DNA of 64,000 nucleotides, from contig JAJZVX010000007.1 of NCBI GenBank assembly GCA_021846985.1, forward strand, positions 62,001 to 126,000, read 5' to 3'. Both the position numbers and the translations under genes were made by a program. Position 1 is the stretch's first letter; each line of letters begins with the position of its first letter. This DNA comes from Acidobacteriota bacterium (GTDB lineage: Bacteria > Acidobacteriota > Terriglobia > Terriglobales > Acidobacteriaceae). A model generated the notes under the pieces. The model saw only the letters and a list, made by a program, of their open reading frames with translations. It did not search any database and was not told the DNA's origin. Shown here piece after piece: positions 19,001 through 28,798 of the stretch.

Positions 19001-19317
19001 GTTTCACCCCCGCGCCGCGAAGTTGCGCTCCACCGGGACTCGATGGGCCCCGTGCAAGCAGAATCGTTCTGGCGGGGCCATCCCCCTCGCGCCCTTGGGC
19101 GCTCACAAGGCTGCCGCACCCCCGAATGCGGCGGGGCGGCCCGGAAGCCAGGCGCCTCGCTTCAAGAAAAAGCCCGCGCGGCAGCAGACACAGCCATCAA
19201 AGCGCATCCGAAGCTTGGAACCGGTCAGGATACTCCAGCCTGGGCTCCGCCTGGAACGTAATCCGCGCGCGAACTCATTTTCTCCTCATCCCGCAGGCCA
19301 GTCCGCCGCAAACAGAG
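19001..19317. other. Gene-free region upstream of GH5 gene
   Basis: About 317 bases lie between the GH5 start and the terminator of the cold-shock gene, which reads the same way. The GH5 promoter must lie here. I see no coding sequence; a few GC-rich inverted repeats (for example around 19085-19100, CGCCCTTGGGCG) are too short to call. Confidence 0.4.
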
Positions 19318-19345
19318 CGAGGGCCGGGATCGCTCCCAGCCCTCG
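19318..19345 (-). terminator. Terminator hairpin of cold-shock gene
   Basis: On the minus strand CGAGGGCTGGGA and TCCCGGCCCTCG pair over 12 positions with one G-U pair and a four-base loop (GCGA), starting about 40 bases after the csp stop. There is no long U run, so termination strength is uncertain. Confidence 0.6.
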
Positions 19346-19384
19346 CGTTTGCTTGCTCGATTCTGCCGGAATCCGGCCCTCAAC

Positions 19385-19585
19385 TTACAGCGGCTGCACG
19401 TCGGCAGCCTGCCATCCCTTGGGCCCCTTCACCACGTTGAACTGCACGGCCTGCCCTTCCTGCAAACTCTTAAAACCGCTCGAATTGATTGCAGAATAGT
19501 GCACAAACACATCTTCGCCGTTCTGGCGCGAAATGAAACCGAATCCCTTCGCGTCATTGAACCACTTCACAGTACCTTGTTCCAT
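19385..19585 (-). CDS. CspA-family cold-shock protein (copy 1)
   Basis: The 66-residue single cold-shock domain protein has the RNA-binding motifs [12 protein letters not shown] (RNP1) and DVFVHYSAI (RNP2). It binds single-stranded RNA/DNA and melts RNA structure. The ORF track starts at 19636, but comparison with the second copy at 49.6 kb and the family shows ATG 19585 (MEQGTVKWF), with AGGAAA about ten bases upstream. A leader of about 105-110 bases separates it from the putative promoter, as is common for cold-induced csp genes. A terminator hairpin follows the stop. Confidence 0.96.
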   Translation of the reverse strand: MEQGTVKWFNDAKGFGFISRQNGEDVFVHYSAINSSGFKSLQEGQAVQFNVVKGPKGWQAADVQPL

Positions 19586-19700
19586 CTTGTTCGTATTTCC
19601 TGGATTGAATTGCGCTGGATGACTCGGAGCGACCACTGGCAGAATCTTGCTTGGTTGGGCGAGGACTGCTGACGCCCGCTTCCGCTCTAACGCTGACCGT

Positions 19701-19709
19701 AGTGTAGCA
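19701..19709 (-). promoter_or_regulatory. Putative extended -10 promoter of csp copy 1
   Basis: The minus strand reads TGCTACACT here, an extended -10 (TGn + TACACT). The identical nonamer stands in front of the second csp gene at nearly the same distance, which gives both genes leaders of about 105 bases. No well-spaced -35 box is evident. Confidence 0.5.
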
Positions 19710-19834
19710 TTGCTCTGGAAAACACGGACAAAAAATCTTCCCTTTCGCCCCTATTTCTCTGTTTCTTTTCTGGAACATGTTGATATATATATGTTTAAAA
19801 TCAGACTCCAGGCTGTGATACTGTAATAGGTCGC

Positions 19835-21223
19835 ATGCCTCTCGATCCAGTTCCCGCTCTGTTGGCCCGCGCCACCGAGCGCCTCGAGCGCCACTTCGCC
19901 TCGCTTCCGCCGCTCGCCGCCTCCACCGGCAACTTTGCCGCCACACCCGGCCCCGGCTCGGCGCCCGCTGCGCAAGCCGCCCTCGAAGAGGTTCTTGAGG
20001 CCGTGGCCACTCGCCTCGCCGACAATTACCCCTACTTCCACCCCCTCTACGCCGGCCAGATGCTCAAGCCGCCCCATCCCGTGGCCCGCGCCGCCTACGC
20101 GCTCGCCATGGCCATCAACCCCAACAACCACGCCCGCGACGGCGGACGCGCCAGCTCCGAGATGGAGATCGAGGCCGTCCGCCACATCGCCCAACTCTTC
20201 GGCTGGACGGAATGCCTCGGCCACCTCACCTCCAGCGGTACCCTCGCCAACCTCGAGGCGCTCTGGGTCGCCGGACTCTCCGCTCCCGGCAAGCGCATTC
20301 TAGCCTCCGCGCAGGCCCACTATACCCACAACCGCATCTCCGCCGTCCTCAAGCTTCCTTTCACGCCCATCCCTGCCGATGACCGCGGCCGCATGGATCT
20401 CAACGCCCTCGAGGATGAGCTGCGCCGCGGCGATGTCGGTGCCGTCGTCGTGACCCTTGGCACCACCGCCATGGGCGCCGTCGACCCTCTGCATCAGGTT
20501 CTCGCCCTCCGCCAGCGCTACGGCTTTCGCATCCATGTCGACGCCGCCTACGGGGGTTACTTCCGCCTCATCTCCGCCGCGCTCGACGAACCCGCCCGCC
20601 TTGCCTACGCCGCCCTCCACCAGGCCGACTCCATCGTCGTCGATCCCCACAAGCATGGGCTCCAGCCCTACGGCTGCGGCTGCATCCTCTTCCGCGATCC
20701 CTCCGTGGGCCGTTTTTACAAGCACGACTCCCCTTATACCTACTTCACCTCCCACCAGCTCCATCTTGGAGAAATCAGCCTTGAGTGTTCCCGCGCCGGA
20801 GCCTCTGCTGTCGCCCTGTGGGCCACCCATCAGCTCCTGCCTCTGCTGCCCCACGGCGAGTTTGCCCGCGGTCTCGGCCAGGGCCGTGCAGCCACCCTCG
20901 ATCTGGACCTCCGCCTGCGCCTCGATGCCCGCTTCGAGCCCCTCCGCGCCGGTCCGCCCGAGCTCGATATTGTCGTCTGGAAGCTAGCCGCCCCCACCCC
21001 CCGGCAAGCTGCCGCGCTCGCGCAGAGTGTCTTTGCCGCCTGCGCCGCGCGCGACCTTCATCTTGCCCTTGTAGAATTGCCGCTGACCTGGTTCCAAGCC
21101 GGGGCTGGCGCTGGCACGGTCACCTGCCTGCGCTCCGTGCTCATGAAGCCAGAACACCAGGCCTGGCTCGGCCAGATCTGGGACAAACTCAGCGCCGCAA
21201 CCACCGAAGTTCTGAGAGGATAA
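19835..21223 (+). CDS. PLP-dependent group II amino-acid decarboxylase family protein
   Basis: The 462-residue protein has the fold-type I PLP-enzyme layout of group II decarboxylases (aromatic-L-amino-acid, glutamate, diaminobutyrate decarboxylases). It shows GHLTSSGTLANLEAL (cofactor phosphate site), HVDAAYGGYF (Asp contacting the pyridine nitrogen) and VDPHKHGLQPYGCG, whose lysine should form the Schiff base. The N-terminal segment YPYFHPLYAGQM is typical of the tyrosine/aspartate decarboxylase-like branch. The substrate cannot be fixed. It heads a tight rightward group: the epimerase-like gene begins five bases after its stop and galK follows, although the functional link to galactose is not obvious. 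Confidence 0.85.
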   Translation: MPLDPVPALLARATERLERHFASLPPLAASTGNFAATPGPGSAPAAQAALEEVLEAVATRLADNYPYFHPLYAGQMLKPPHPVARAAYALAMAINPNNHARDGGRASSEMEIEAVRHIAQLFGWTECLGHLTSSGTLANLEALWVAGLSAPGKRILASAQAHYTHNRISAVLKLPFTPIPADDRGRMDLNALEDELRRGDVGAVVVTLGTTAMGAVDPLHQVLALRQRYGFRIHVDAAYGGYFRLISAALDEPARLAYAALHQADSIVVDPHKHGLQPYGCGCILFRDPSVGRFYKHDSPYTYFTSHQLHLGEISLECSRAGASAVALWATHQLLPLLPHGEFARGLGQGRAATLDLDLRLRLDARFEPLRAGPPELDIVVWKLAAPTPRQAAALAQSVFAACAARDLHLALVELPLTWFQAGAGAGTVTCLRSVLMKPEHQAWLGQIWDKLSAATTEVLRG

Positions 21224-21228
21224 GGCGT

Positions 21229-22188
21229 ATGGCAGACCATCCGGTCTCAACCGCACCTCTGGAAAACGTTCTCATCTCCAACGGAGACTGTTCCGTCACC
21301 ATCAATCCCCGTCTGGGCGGCAAAATCGCCTCCATCTCCGTCCGCGGCCACGAGCTGCTGCAGCCGCCCCTCGCTCCCTGCGCTCCGCGCACGCCCACCC
21401 AACCCTTCGACGAGAGCGATGCCAGCGGCTGGGACGAGTGCCTGCCTTCCGTCGCCTCCTGCGCCATTCAAACTCCCTCCGGCCCTGTCTCCATTCCCGA
21501 CCACGGCGACTTGTGGCGTGTCCCCTGGGAGCTTCTCAACTCGAGCTCCATGTGCGCTGCCTTCCGCGCCTGCTGTTTCTCCCTGCCCCTCGAACTCCGC
21601 CGCGCCACCACGCTGCTGACCTCCGAGTCCGGTTGGCGCCTGCGCGCCGACTACCTGCTCACCAACACTGGCGATGTACCCGTGCCTTGGTCCTGGGCCG
21701 CCCATCCACTGTTTACCGCCGAAGCCGGCGACCGCATCCTCCTGCCCGCGTCCATCCGCGCGCTGCGCCTTGAAGGCTCCGGCGGCGGACGCCTTGGCCA
21801 GCCCGGCGATCGCATCGCCTGGCCCGTCGCCACCCTCGCCACCGGCGGCCAGACTGACCTCAGCCTTGCCCAGCCCCCTGAGTCCGCCATCGGCGACAAG
21901 CTCTTTGCCGGACCTCTGGAAACAGGCGAAAACTGGTGCGCCCTGGAGCGAGTCAGGCTCGGCCTGCGCATCCGCGTCCGCTTTAACCCCATGGCCACGC
22001 CTTATCTCGGCCTTTGGATCTGCTACGGAGGCTGGCCGGCACGCCCCGGAACCAAACAAACCTGCGTCGCCCTCGAACCAGCCACCGCGCCCGTCGACTC
22101 CCTCGCCCAAACCGGCCCCTGGTCCCACACGCTCGCGCCCGGACAGTCCGTCTCCTGGCCCATGATTGTTGAAATTGAATCCATCTGA
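21229..22188 (+). CDS. Aldose 1-epimerase-like (galactose mutarotase superfamily) protein
   Basis: The 319-residue product has the beta-sandwich galactose-mutarotase-like pattern: VTINPRLGGKIASISVRGHELLQ near the start, IPDHGDLWRVPWE, LRADYLLTNTGDVPVPWSWAAHPLF and a C-terminal CVALEPATAP. The histidine in PDHGD, the one in AAHPLF and the glutamate in ALEPATAP fit the catalytic and substrate-contact positions of the superfamily. Such enzymes interconvert sugar anomers. The ORF track begins at 20785 in another gene; the true start is ATG 21229 (MADHPVSTAP) behind GAGAGGATAAGG. It sits between the decarboxylase and galK, which supports a galactose mutarotase role. Confidence 0.85.
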   Translation: MADHPVSTAPLENVLISNGDCSVTINPRLGGKIASISVRGHELLQPPLAPCAPRTPTQPFDESDASGWDECLPSVASCAIQTPSGPVSIPDHGDLWRVPWELLNSSSMCAAFRACCFSLPLELRRATTLLTSESGWRLRADYLLTNTGDVPVPWSWAAHPLFTAEAGDRILLPASIRALRLEGSGGGRLGQPGDRIAWPVATLATGGQTDLSLAQPPESAIGDKLFAGPLETGENWCALERVRLGLRIRVRFNPMATPYLGLWICYGGWPARPGTKQTCVALEPATAPVDSLAQTGPWSHTLAPGQSVSWPMIVEIESI

Positions 22189-22202
22189 GGTGGCATCTCT
22201 CC

Positions 22203-23354
22203 ATGCATGATCCCGCTCTTCTCCGCTCCATGCACCGTGCCCGCTTCCACGCCGAGCCCGCCGTCTTCGTCGCTCCCGGCCGCGTCAACCTCATCGGTGA
22301 GCACACCGACTACGCCGAAGGTTTCGTCATGCCCGCGGCGATCGACTTTGCCACCCTCGCCGCCATCTCGCTCCGTTCCGACGGCAAATTCGTACTCTAC
22401 TCCGAAAACTTCGGCGAGGAACGCGCCTTCGACGCCGCTCTCCCGCCCGCGCCCTCCAAACACTGGACCGACTATCCTCTCGGCGTGGTCTCCATCCTCG
22501 CCGGCGAAGGCCACAAGATCCCCGGCTTCAGCCTTACCCTCTGGGGCGATGTCCCTCTGGGCTCCGGCCTCTCCAGCTCCGCCAGCGTCGAGGTCGCCAG
22601 CGCCTTGGCCATGCTCTCGCTGTTGGGCGCCAGCTATCCGGGCCCCGTCCTTGCGCGCCTCTGCCAGCGTGTCGAGAACGAGTTCGTCGGCGCCAACTGC
22701 GGCGTGATGGATCAGTTCATCTCCGCCAACGGCAAAAAGGATCACGCCCTCCTGCTCGACTGCCGCGACCTCAGCTTCCGCCTCGCCCCCATCCCCTCCC
22801 ATCTCGCCCTGGTCATCGCCAACACCATGGTGAAGCACTCCATCGCCGGCGGCGACTATCCCACCCGCCGCCGCGAGTCAGAGGCCGCCTGCGCCGTGAT
22901 CGCCAGCCACCGTCCCGGCGTGCCTTTCCTCCGCGACGCCACCCTCGAAGATCTCGACAAGTGGGGTTATGAGATGGCGCCCAAATCGCTCATGCGCGCC
23001 CGCCATGTCATTAGCGAGAACCTCCGCACCGTGGCCGCCGCCGAGGCTCTCCTCAAAGGCGACCTTGCCGAGCTCGGCCGCCTGATGGCTGAAGCCCACA
23101 AAAGCTACAGCATCGACTTCGAGGGCAGTTGCACAGAGGCCGATCTCATGGTCGAGCTCGCCCAGGACATCCCCGGCCTCATTGGCGCCCGCCTCACCGG
23201 CGGCGGCTTCGGCGGCTGCACCATCAACCTCGTCGAGCAGGCTCAGGCCAGCCCCTTCGCCGCCGAGCTCGGCCGCCGCTACGCCGACCGCACCTCCATC
23301 GTGCCCGAGATCCACATCTGCCACGCCTCCGACGGCGCGCGCCAACTGGAGTAG
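22203..23354 (+). CDS. galK: Galactokinase
   Basis: GalK phosphorylates alpha-D-galactose at C1 with ATP, the entry to the Leloir pathway. The 383-residue GHMP kinase has the galactokinase signature APGRVNLIGEHTDY near residues 25-38, the ATP loop PLGSGLSSSASVEVA near 116-130, NCGVMDQFIS with the catalytic aspartate region, and the C-terminal GARLTGGGFGGCTINLV motif. GAGGTGG nine bases before ATG 22203 supports the start. It is 14 bases downstream of the mutarotase-like gene. Neither galT nor galE is in the window, so galactose-1-phosphate must be handled elsewhere or by the nucleotidyltransferases near 55-59 kb (inference). Confidence 0.96.
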   Translation: MHDPALLRSMHRARFHAEPAVFVAPGRVNLIGEHTDYAEGFVMPAAIDFATLAAISLRSDGKFVLYSENFGEERAFDAALPPAPSKHWTDYPLGVVSILAGEGHKIPGFSLTLWGDVPLGSGLSSSASVEVASALAMLSLLGASYPGPVLARLCQRVENEFVGANCGVMDQFISANGKKDHALLLDCRDLSFRLAPIPSHLALVIANTMVKHSIAGGDYPTRRRESEAACAVIASHRPGVPFLRDATLEDLDKWGYEMAPKSLMRARHVISENLRTVAAAEALLKGDLAELGRLMAEAHKSYSIDFEGSCTEADLMVELAQDIPGLIGARLTGGGFGGCTINLVEQAQASPFAAELGRRYADRTSIVPEIHICHASDGARQLE

Positions 23355-23650
23355 GAGCCTTTTACCCCGTTCGCCCTCATGGCCGGATCCCTTCATCATG
23401 CCGAATCCAGTCCGGCCGTCTTTTCATCTCACGCAATCTTTTTCCTTGCACTTCAAATTCGCCCCCAATCGACTTCCCCTTCCCGGAACATCCCTTGTCT
23501 ACCCCTCGCTATTTACCGGGTCCTTGTTAAAATTGGAAGATGTTTGCCCCGATAATGTCTGGAAGGGGAGGGCAAACCCGGATCCGGCAATGACCCCAGA
23601 CCAGCGGATCACTGCTTTGCCCCCGCCAAAGCCACGGAGAATAGCCAAAT

Positions 23651-25414
23651 ATGCAGCCAAATTCGTCTAAACCCTTTTCTTATGAAGCTTTTCCCGCCTC
23701 GGGCGTGGTTGCCTACTACTCCATGGAGATCGCCATCTGCCCCGGCATGCCCACCTACTCCGGCGGTCTCGGCATGCTCGCAGGTGATACCCTTCGCTCC
23801 GCCGCCGACCTCGGCGTCCCCCTTGTCGCCTTCACCCTTCTTCATCGCAAAGGTTACTTCGAGCAGCACATCGATCCCGCTGGCATCCAGACAGAAGACG
23901 TCCAGCCCTGGAATCCCGCCGACTTCTGCGTCGAGGAAGCCGCTCGCGTCACCGTCTCCATCGAGGGCCGGACCGTCCAGCTCCGCGCCTGGCGCTACGA
24001 TCTCGCCGGCCGCTATGGCCACATCGTTCCCGTCTACCTCCTCGACACCGACCTCGATGCCAACTCCGGCTGGGATCGCGGCCTCACCGACCACCTTTAT
24101 GGCGGCGACAGCAACTACCGCCTCCAGCAGGAAGTCGTCCTCGGAATGGGTGGCGTTCGCATGGTCCATGCCCTCGGCTACCGCGTCAACGTTTACCACA
24201 TGAACGAGGGTCACGCCGCTCTGCTCACTCTCGCCCTGCTCGAACGCCAGCTCGGCGGAGGACCGCTCGGCGCCGCCACAGAAGCCGACATCGAGCAGGT
24301 CCGCCAGAAGTGCGTTTTTACCACCCACACCCCGGTTCCCGCGGGCCACGACCGCTTCTCCAACGAGCAGGCCATCCGCATCCTCGGCGGCGACCGCACC
24401 GCCCGCCTCGAGCAGCAGTGCTGCTTCCGGGACGGAATGCTCAACATGACCCTCCTTGCCCTCCGCTTCTCCCGCTACGCCAATGGCGTCGCCCTCCAGC
24501 ACGGCAAGGTTTCGCGCGACATGTTCCCCGAGTTCGCCATCGACTCCATCACCAATGGCGTCCACGCCCCCACCTGGATCGCCGAACCATTCCAGCAGCT
24601 CTTTGACGAGCGCATTCCCAGCTGGCGCCGCGACACCCTCTGTCTCCGCAACGCCATCGATCTGCCCGAAGACACCGTCCTTGCCGCCCATGCCCGCGCC
24701 AAGGAAGAGCTGCTTGCCGCCGTGGCCGCGCGCACCGGCCACCTCCTCAATCCGAGCGTGCTCACCCTCGGCTTTGCCCGCCGCGCCGCCACCTACAAGC
24801 GCGCCACCCTCATGTTCTCTGACCCCCAGCGCCTGCAGGCCATTGCCGCCGAGGCTGGCGGCCTTCAGATTCTCTACGCCGGCAAGGCCCATCCCCAGGA
24901 CGATCCCGGCAAGGCCCTTATCCACCAGGTGGTGGAAGACGCCGCCCGGCTCTCCAACGATCTGCTCCGCATTGTCTTCATCGAAAATTACGACTGGGAA
25001 CTCGGCGCCCTGCTTACCTCCGGCGTCGATGTCTGGATCAACACCCCCCGCCGCCCCTACGAGGCTTCCGGAACCAGTGGCATGAAGGCCGCCCTGAACG
25101 GCGTTCCCAGCCTTTCGGTCCTCGATGGCTGGTGGATCGAGGGTTGCATCGAGGGCGTCACCGGCTGGGCCATCGAAGACGGCGTCAACGACGCCGAAGA
25201 GGCCAGCTCCCTCTATGACAAACTCGCCGGCGACGTCGTTGCCCTCTTCCGCCACGACCCGCGGCGCTGGGCGCGCCTCATGCGCGCCACCATCGCCTTC
25301 AACGGCTCCTTCTTCAATACCAACCGCATGGTCCGTCAGTACAACAGCAACGCCTACTATCCCGTGACCCTCACCGAAAGAGAATCCGTCCGCGAAGAAA
25401 CCTTCGCCGATTAA
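23651..25414 (+). CDS. glgP: Alpha-glucan (glycogen) phosphorylase, short GT35 type
   Basis: The 587-residue enzyme belongs to the shorter alpha-glucan phosphorylase branch that releases glucose-1-phosphate from glycogen or maltodextrins. Visible motifs are VAYYSMEIAICPGMPTYSGG, VYHMNEGHAAL, FTTHTPVPAGHDRF, SITNGVHAPTWIA and the PLP-site EASGTSGMKAALNGVPS, whose lysine should hold the cofactor. This branch has TSGMK where the long enzymes have TGNMK. It starts about 300 bases after galK, so it may have its own promoter. The track shows a 613-residue antisense ORF over it, a shadow caused by high GC. Confidence 0.93.
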   Translation: MQPNSSKPFSYEAFPASGVVAYYSMEIAICPGMPTYSGGLGMLAGDTLRSAADLGVPLVAFTLLHRKGYFEQHIDPAGIQTEDVQPWNPADFCVEEAARVTVSIEGRTVQLRAWRYDLAGRYGHIVPVYLLDTDLDANSGWDRGLTDHLYGGDSNYRLQQEVVLGMGGVRMVHALGYRVNVYHMNEGHAALLTLALLERQLGGGPLGAATEADIEQVRQKCVFTTHTPVPAGHDRFSNEQAIRILGGDRTARLEQQCCFRDGMLNMTLLALRFSRYANGVALQHGKVSRDMFPEFAIDSITNGVHAPTWIAEPFQQLFDERIPSWRRDTLCLRNAIDLPEDTVLAAHARAKEELLAAVAARTGHLLNPSVLTLGFARRAATYKRATLMFSDPQRLQAIAAEAGGLQILYAGKAHPQDDPGKALIHQVVEDAARLSNDLLRIVFIENYDWELGALLTSGVDVWINTPRRPYEASGTSGMKAALNGVPSLSVLDGWWIEGCIEGVTGWAIEDGVNDAEEASSLYDKLAGDVVALFRHDPRRWARLMRATIAFNGSFFNTNRMVRQYNSNAYYPVTLTERESVREETFAD

Positions 25415-25639
25415 GGCGCTACGGGCGGCGCAGAAATCTGCTGCGTTCAAGAGGCGCGGCCTGGCAGACCATGGAAAGACGCATGATTTTGGAAAAGTCC
25501 GGCTTCAGCCGCACCGTCCATGTCTCCGCATCCATGCGGCCTTCAGGCCAGCGCAACTCTCTTGCGGCTTTTGCCCGGCATTGCGAGCTTCTCCGCAAAC
25601 CGCGGCCTGCACCAGGCCACGGTGAACGACGAACGGCCT

Positions 25640-28600
25640 TTAATCTCCGGGCGCATCTTCCAATTCAGAGCCGATCCGGTGCAGCTTCATCACGTGCCAC
25701 TGCAGCCGGTCAAAGAATAAATACACCACCGGCGTGGTAAACAGCGTCAGCATCTGCGACACAATCAGCCCGCCTACAATCGTAATGCCCAGCGGCTTGC
25801 GCAACTCCGAGCCCACGCCCATGCCGATGGCCAGCGGCAGGCCGCCGAACAGCGCCGCCATGGTCGTCATCATGATCGGCCGGAAGCGCAGCAGGCAGGC
25901 CTGGTAGATGGCCTCCATGGGCGGCAGCCCCTGGTCCCGTTCCGCCTGCAGCGCAAAGTCGATCATCATGATGGCGTTCTTCTTCACAATGCCGATCAGC
26001 AGGATGATGCCGATCAGAGCAATGATGCTCAGATCCGTCCCCGTGAGCAGCAGCGCCAGGATGGCCCCCACTCCCGCCGGCGGCAGCGTGGACAGAATCG
26101 TCAGCGGATGGATCAGGCTCTCATACAAAATCCCCAGCACGATATAGACCGCCAGCAGCGCTGCAAGGATCAGGTATGGCTCGTTCTTCAGCGAGTCCTG
26201 GAAGGCCTGTGCCGTGCCCTGGAAGCTGGCGTGCACCGCGCTCGGCATGCCGATCTCCTGCTCCATCTTTTCGATCGCCGTCACTGCCTGTCCCAGCGCC
26301 ACGTTGGGCGCCAGGTTGAAGGTCAGCGTCACCGCTGGATACTGCCCCTGGTGGTTCACCGTCAGGAAAGTTCGCTGCGTCTGATACTTCGCGATCGCCG
26401 AAAGCGGCACCATCGACCCCGTGGAGGACTTGACGAAGATTCCCTTCAGCGAGTCCGGGCTGAGCTGGTACTGCGGGTCCACCTCCATCACCACAAAATA
26501 CTGGTTCAGCGCCGTGTACATGGTCGAGACTTCCCGCTGCCCGAAGGCGTCGTAGAGCACCTGGTCGATCGCCGTGGCCGTGATGCCCAGCCGCGATGCC
26601 GTGTCCCGGTCGATCACCAGATTCGCTGCCAGCCCCTGGTCCTGCTGGTCGCTCGATACGTCGCGCAGCTCCGGCATCCGCCGCATCCGCTCCTCCAGCC
26701 GCGGCGCCCATGTGTTCAGCTCCTTCAGGTTCTCGTCGGAAAGCGTGTACTGAAACTGCGCCGCGCTGGCGCGTCCGCCAATTTGAATCTCCTGAAAGGT
26801 CTGCAGATAAAGCCGCGCCCCCGGCACGCTGCTCAACTTGGCCCGCAGCCGGTTCACCACCTGGTCGGCCGAAACGCGCCCCGGCCGCTGGCGTAGCGGC
26901 TTCAGGTCCACAAACATGAACCCCACGTTATTGCTGTTGCGTCCCCCGCCGGCAAACGCCGTTACCGTTCGCACGGCCGGATCGTCCAGCGTCATCTGCG
27001 CCAGTGTCCGCTGCTTGTCCCGCATGGCCGGGAAGCTGATGTCCTGTGCCGCCACCGTCTGGCCGCCCAGCCTGCCCGTGTCCTGCTGCGGGAAGAACCC
27101 CTTGGGCACAACGATGTAAAGATAGACATTCAATGCGAACGTCCCAATCAACACCAGCAGCATTGGCCACTGGTGCCGTAGCACCCAGCGCAGCCCGCTC
27201 GCATACTCGTTGTGCAGCCAGTTGAACGCCTGCTCGCTCGCCCGGTAGATCCGCCCGTGCCGCGCCTCGTCCCGCGATTTCAGAAACTTTGCGCACAGCA
27301 TCGGCGTCGTGGTCAGCGACACCAGCAGCGACACCGCAATGGCCACGCTCAGCGTCACCGCGAACTCCCGGAAGAGCTTGCCCACAATCCCGCCCATCAG
27401 CAGAATGGGAATGAACACCGCGATCAGCGACATGCTCATCGACAGCACTGTGAAGCCGATCTCCTTGGACCCCTTCATGGCCGCTTCGAACGGCTGGTAG
27501 CCCTGCTCCAGGTAGCGCGTGATGTTTTCGATCACCACGATCGCGTCGTCCACCACAAAGCCCGTCGCAATCGTCAGCGCCATCAGCGACAGGTTGTCCA
27601 CCGTGTAGCCCAGGATGTACATCACCCCGAAGGTGCCCACCAGCGAGAGCGGCACCGCCACCGACGGTATGATCGTCGCCCACACCTCGCGCAGGAACAG
27701 GAACACCACCAACACCACCAGGCACACGCTGATAAACAGGGAGATCTCCACATCCCGCACGCTCGACCGGATCGTCGTCGTGCGGTCCACCGCCACGTCG
27801 ATGTGGATGGTCGGGGGGATCGCCGCCTGTAGCCGCGGCATCTCCGCCATCACGCTGTCCACCGTCGAAATCACGTTGGCGCCGGGGATCTTGAAGATGA
27901 TGATCAGCACCGCGCTCTTCAGCTTCGCCGGCGGGCCTTTGGGCGGATTGATGCCCGACACTCCCGCCGTATGAATATCGGCGATGCTGTTCGTCACCGT
28001 GCCCACGTCTCCCACGCGCACCGGAGCGCCGGTGGCCTGGTTGTAGCCCACGATGATCGGCTCGTAGTCGCGCGCCTTGAAGATCTGATCGTTGTCGCTG
28101 ATCTGCCAGCGATGCGCCGCATCCTGGAACGAGCCTTTCGGCCGATTGGCGTTGGCAGCGCCCAGCGCGGTCCGCACCGCCTCCAGACCTACCCCGTTGT
28201 TGGCCAGTTGCATCGGATTCAATTCCACCCGCACCGCAGGTTGCGACGTGCCACCGACAAACACCTGCCCCACACCCTGAATCTGCGCGATCCGCTGCGC
28301 CAGAATCGAATCCGCCAGATCGTAGATCTCCGGCTTCGGCACCACATCCGAGGTCAACGTCAGAATCAGAATCGGCGAATCCGCCGGATTCGCCTTCCGG
28401 TAACCCGGATTCTGCGGCAGATACGCCGGTAACTGGTTCCGCGCCGCGTTGATGGCCGCCTGTACGTCCCGCGCCGCCGCGTCGATGTTGCGGTTGATGT
28501 CGAACTGGAGAATCACCGAGCTCGCCCCCAGCGAGCTCGTCGAGGTCATCTGGTTAACGCCCGCTATCCGCCCGAACTGCCGCTCCAGGGGCGTGGCCAC

Positions 28601-28786
28601 AGAGGAAGCCATGGTCTCCGGACTCGCTCCGGGCAAACCCGCGCTCACGCCGATCACAGGAAAATCCACGTCCGGCAGCGAGGCCACCGGCAGGAGCGAG
28701 TAAGCCACCGAGCCCGCCAGCAACAGCGCCACACTCAGCAGCGAGGTGGCCACCGGCCGGCGAATAAAGGGTGCGGAAAGATGCAT
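25640..28786 (-). CDS. RND efflux permease, MdtC-like
   Basis: The 1048-residue inner-membrane transporter of the HAE1 RND family exports drugs using the proton gradient. It has the standard layout of 12 membrane helices and two large periplasmic loops. It begins [19 protein letters not shown] and has the TM4 proton-relay pair in [15 protein letters not shown]. The TM10-region lysine is present in [15 protein letters not shown], and LLRFRPIMMTTMAALFGGLPLA is also typical. The sequence branch resembles MdtC/MuxC, which works as a heteromer with MdtB. It is the third gene of an adaptor-MdtB-MdtC-like operon, 12 bases after the second permease. Confidence 0.94.
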   Translation of the reverse strand: MHLSAPFIRRPVATSLLSVALLLAGSVAYSLLPVASLPDVDFPVIGVSAGLPGASPETMASSVATPLERQFGRIAGVNQMTSTSSLGASSVILQFDINRNIDAAARDVQAAINAARNQLPAYLPQNPGYRKANPADSPILILTLTSDVVPKPEIYDLADSILAQRIAQIQGVGQVFVGGTSQPAVRVELNPMQLANNGVGLEAVRTALGAANANRPKGSFQDAAHRWQISDNDQIFKARDYEPIIVGYNQATGAPVRVGDVGTVTNSIADIHTAGVSGINPPKGPPAKLKSAVLIIIFKIPGANVISTVDSVMAEMPRLQAAIPPTIHIDVAVDRTTTIRSSVRDVEISLFISVCLVVLVVFLFLREVWATIIPSVAVPLSLVGTFGVMYILGYTVDNLSLMALTIATGFVVDDAIVVIENITRYLEQGYQPFEAAMKGSKEIGFTVLSMSMSLIAVFIPILLMGGIVGKLFREFAVTLSVAIAVSLLVSLTTTPMLCAKFLKSRDEARHGRIYRASEQAFNWLHNEYASGLRWVLRHQWPMLLVLIGTFALNVYLYIVVPKGFFPQQDTGRLGGQTVAAQDISFPAMRDKQRTLAQMTLDDPAVRTVTAFAGGGRNSNNVGFMFVDLKPLRQRPGRVSADQVVNRLRAKLSSVPGARLYLQTFQEIQIGGRASAAQFQYTLSDENLKELNTWAPRLEERMRRMPELRDVSSDQQDQGLAANLVIDRDTASRLGITATAIDQVLYDAFGQREVSTMYTALNQYFVVMEVDPQYQLSPDSLKGIFVKSSTGSMVPLSAIAKYQTQRTFLTVNHQGQYPAVTLTFNLAPNVALGQAVTAIEKMEQEIGMPSAVHASFQGTAQAFQDSLKNEPYLILAALLAVYIVLGILYESLIHPLTILSTLPPAGVGAILALLLTGTDLSIIALIGIILLIGIVKKNAIMMIDFALQAERDQGLPPMEAIYQACLLRFRPIMMTTMAALFGGLPLAIGMGVGSELRKPLGITIVGGLIVSQMLTLFTTPVVYLFFDRLQWHVMKLHRIGSELEDAPGD

Positions 28787-28798
28787 GGCTCCTGATCC

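Noticed and set aside
23609-25450. 613-residue minus ORF over the glycogen phosphorylase gene
   Set aside because: Gly/Glu/Ala/Val-rich shadow; the plus strand shows intact GT35 motifs.
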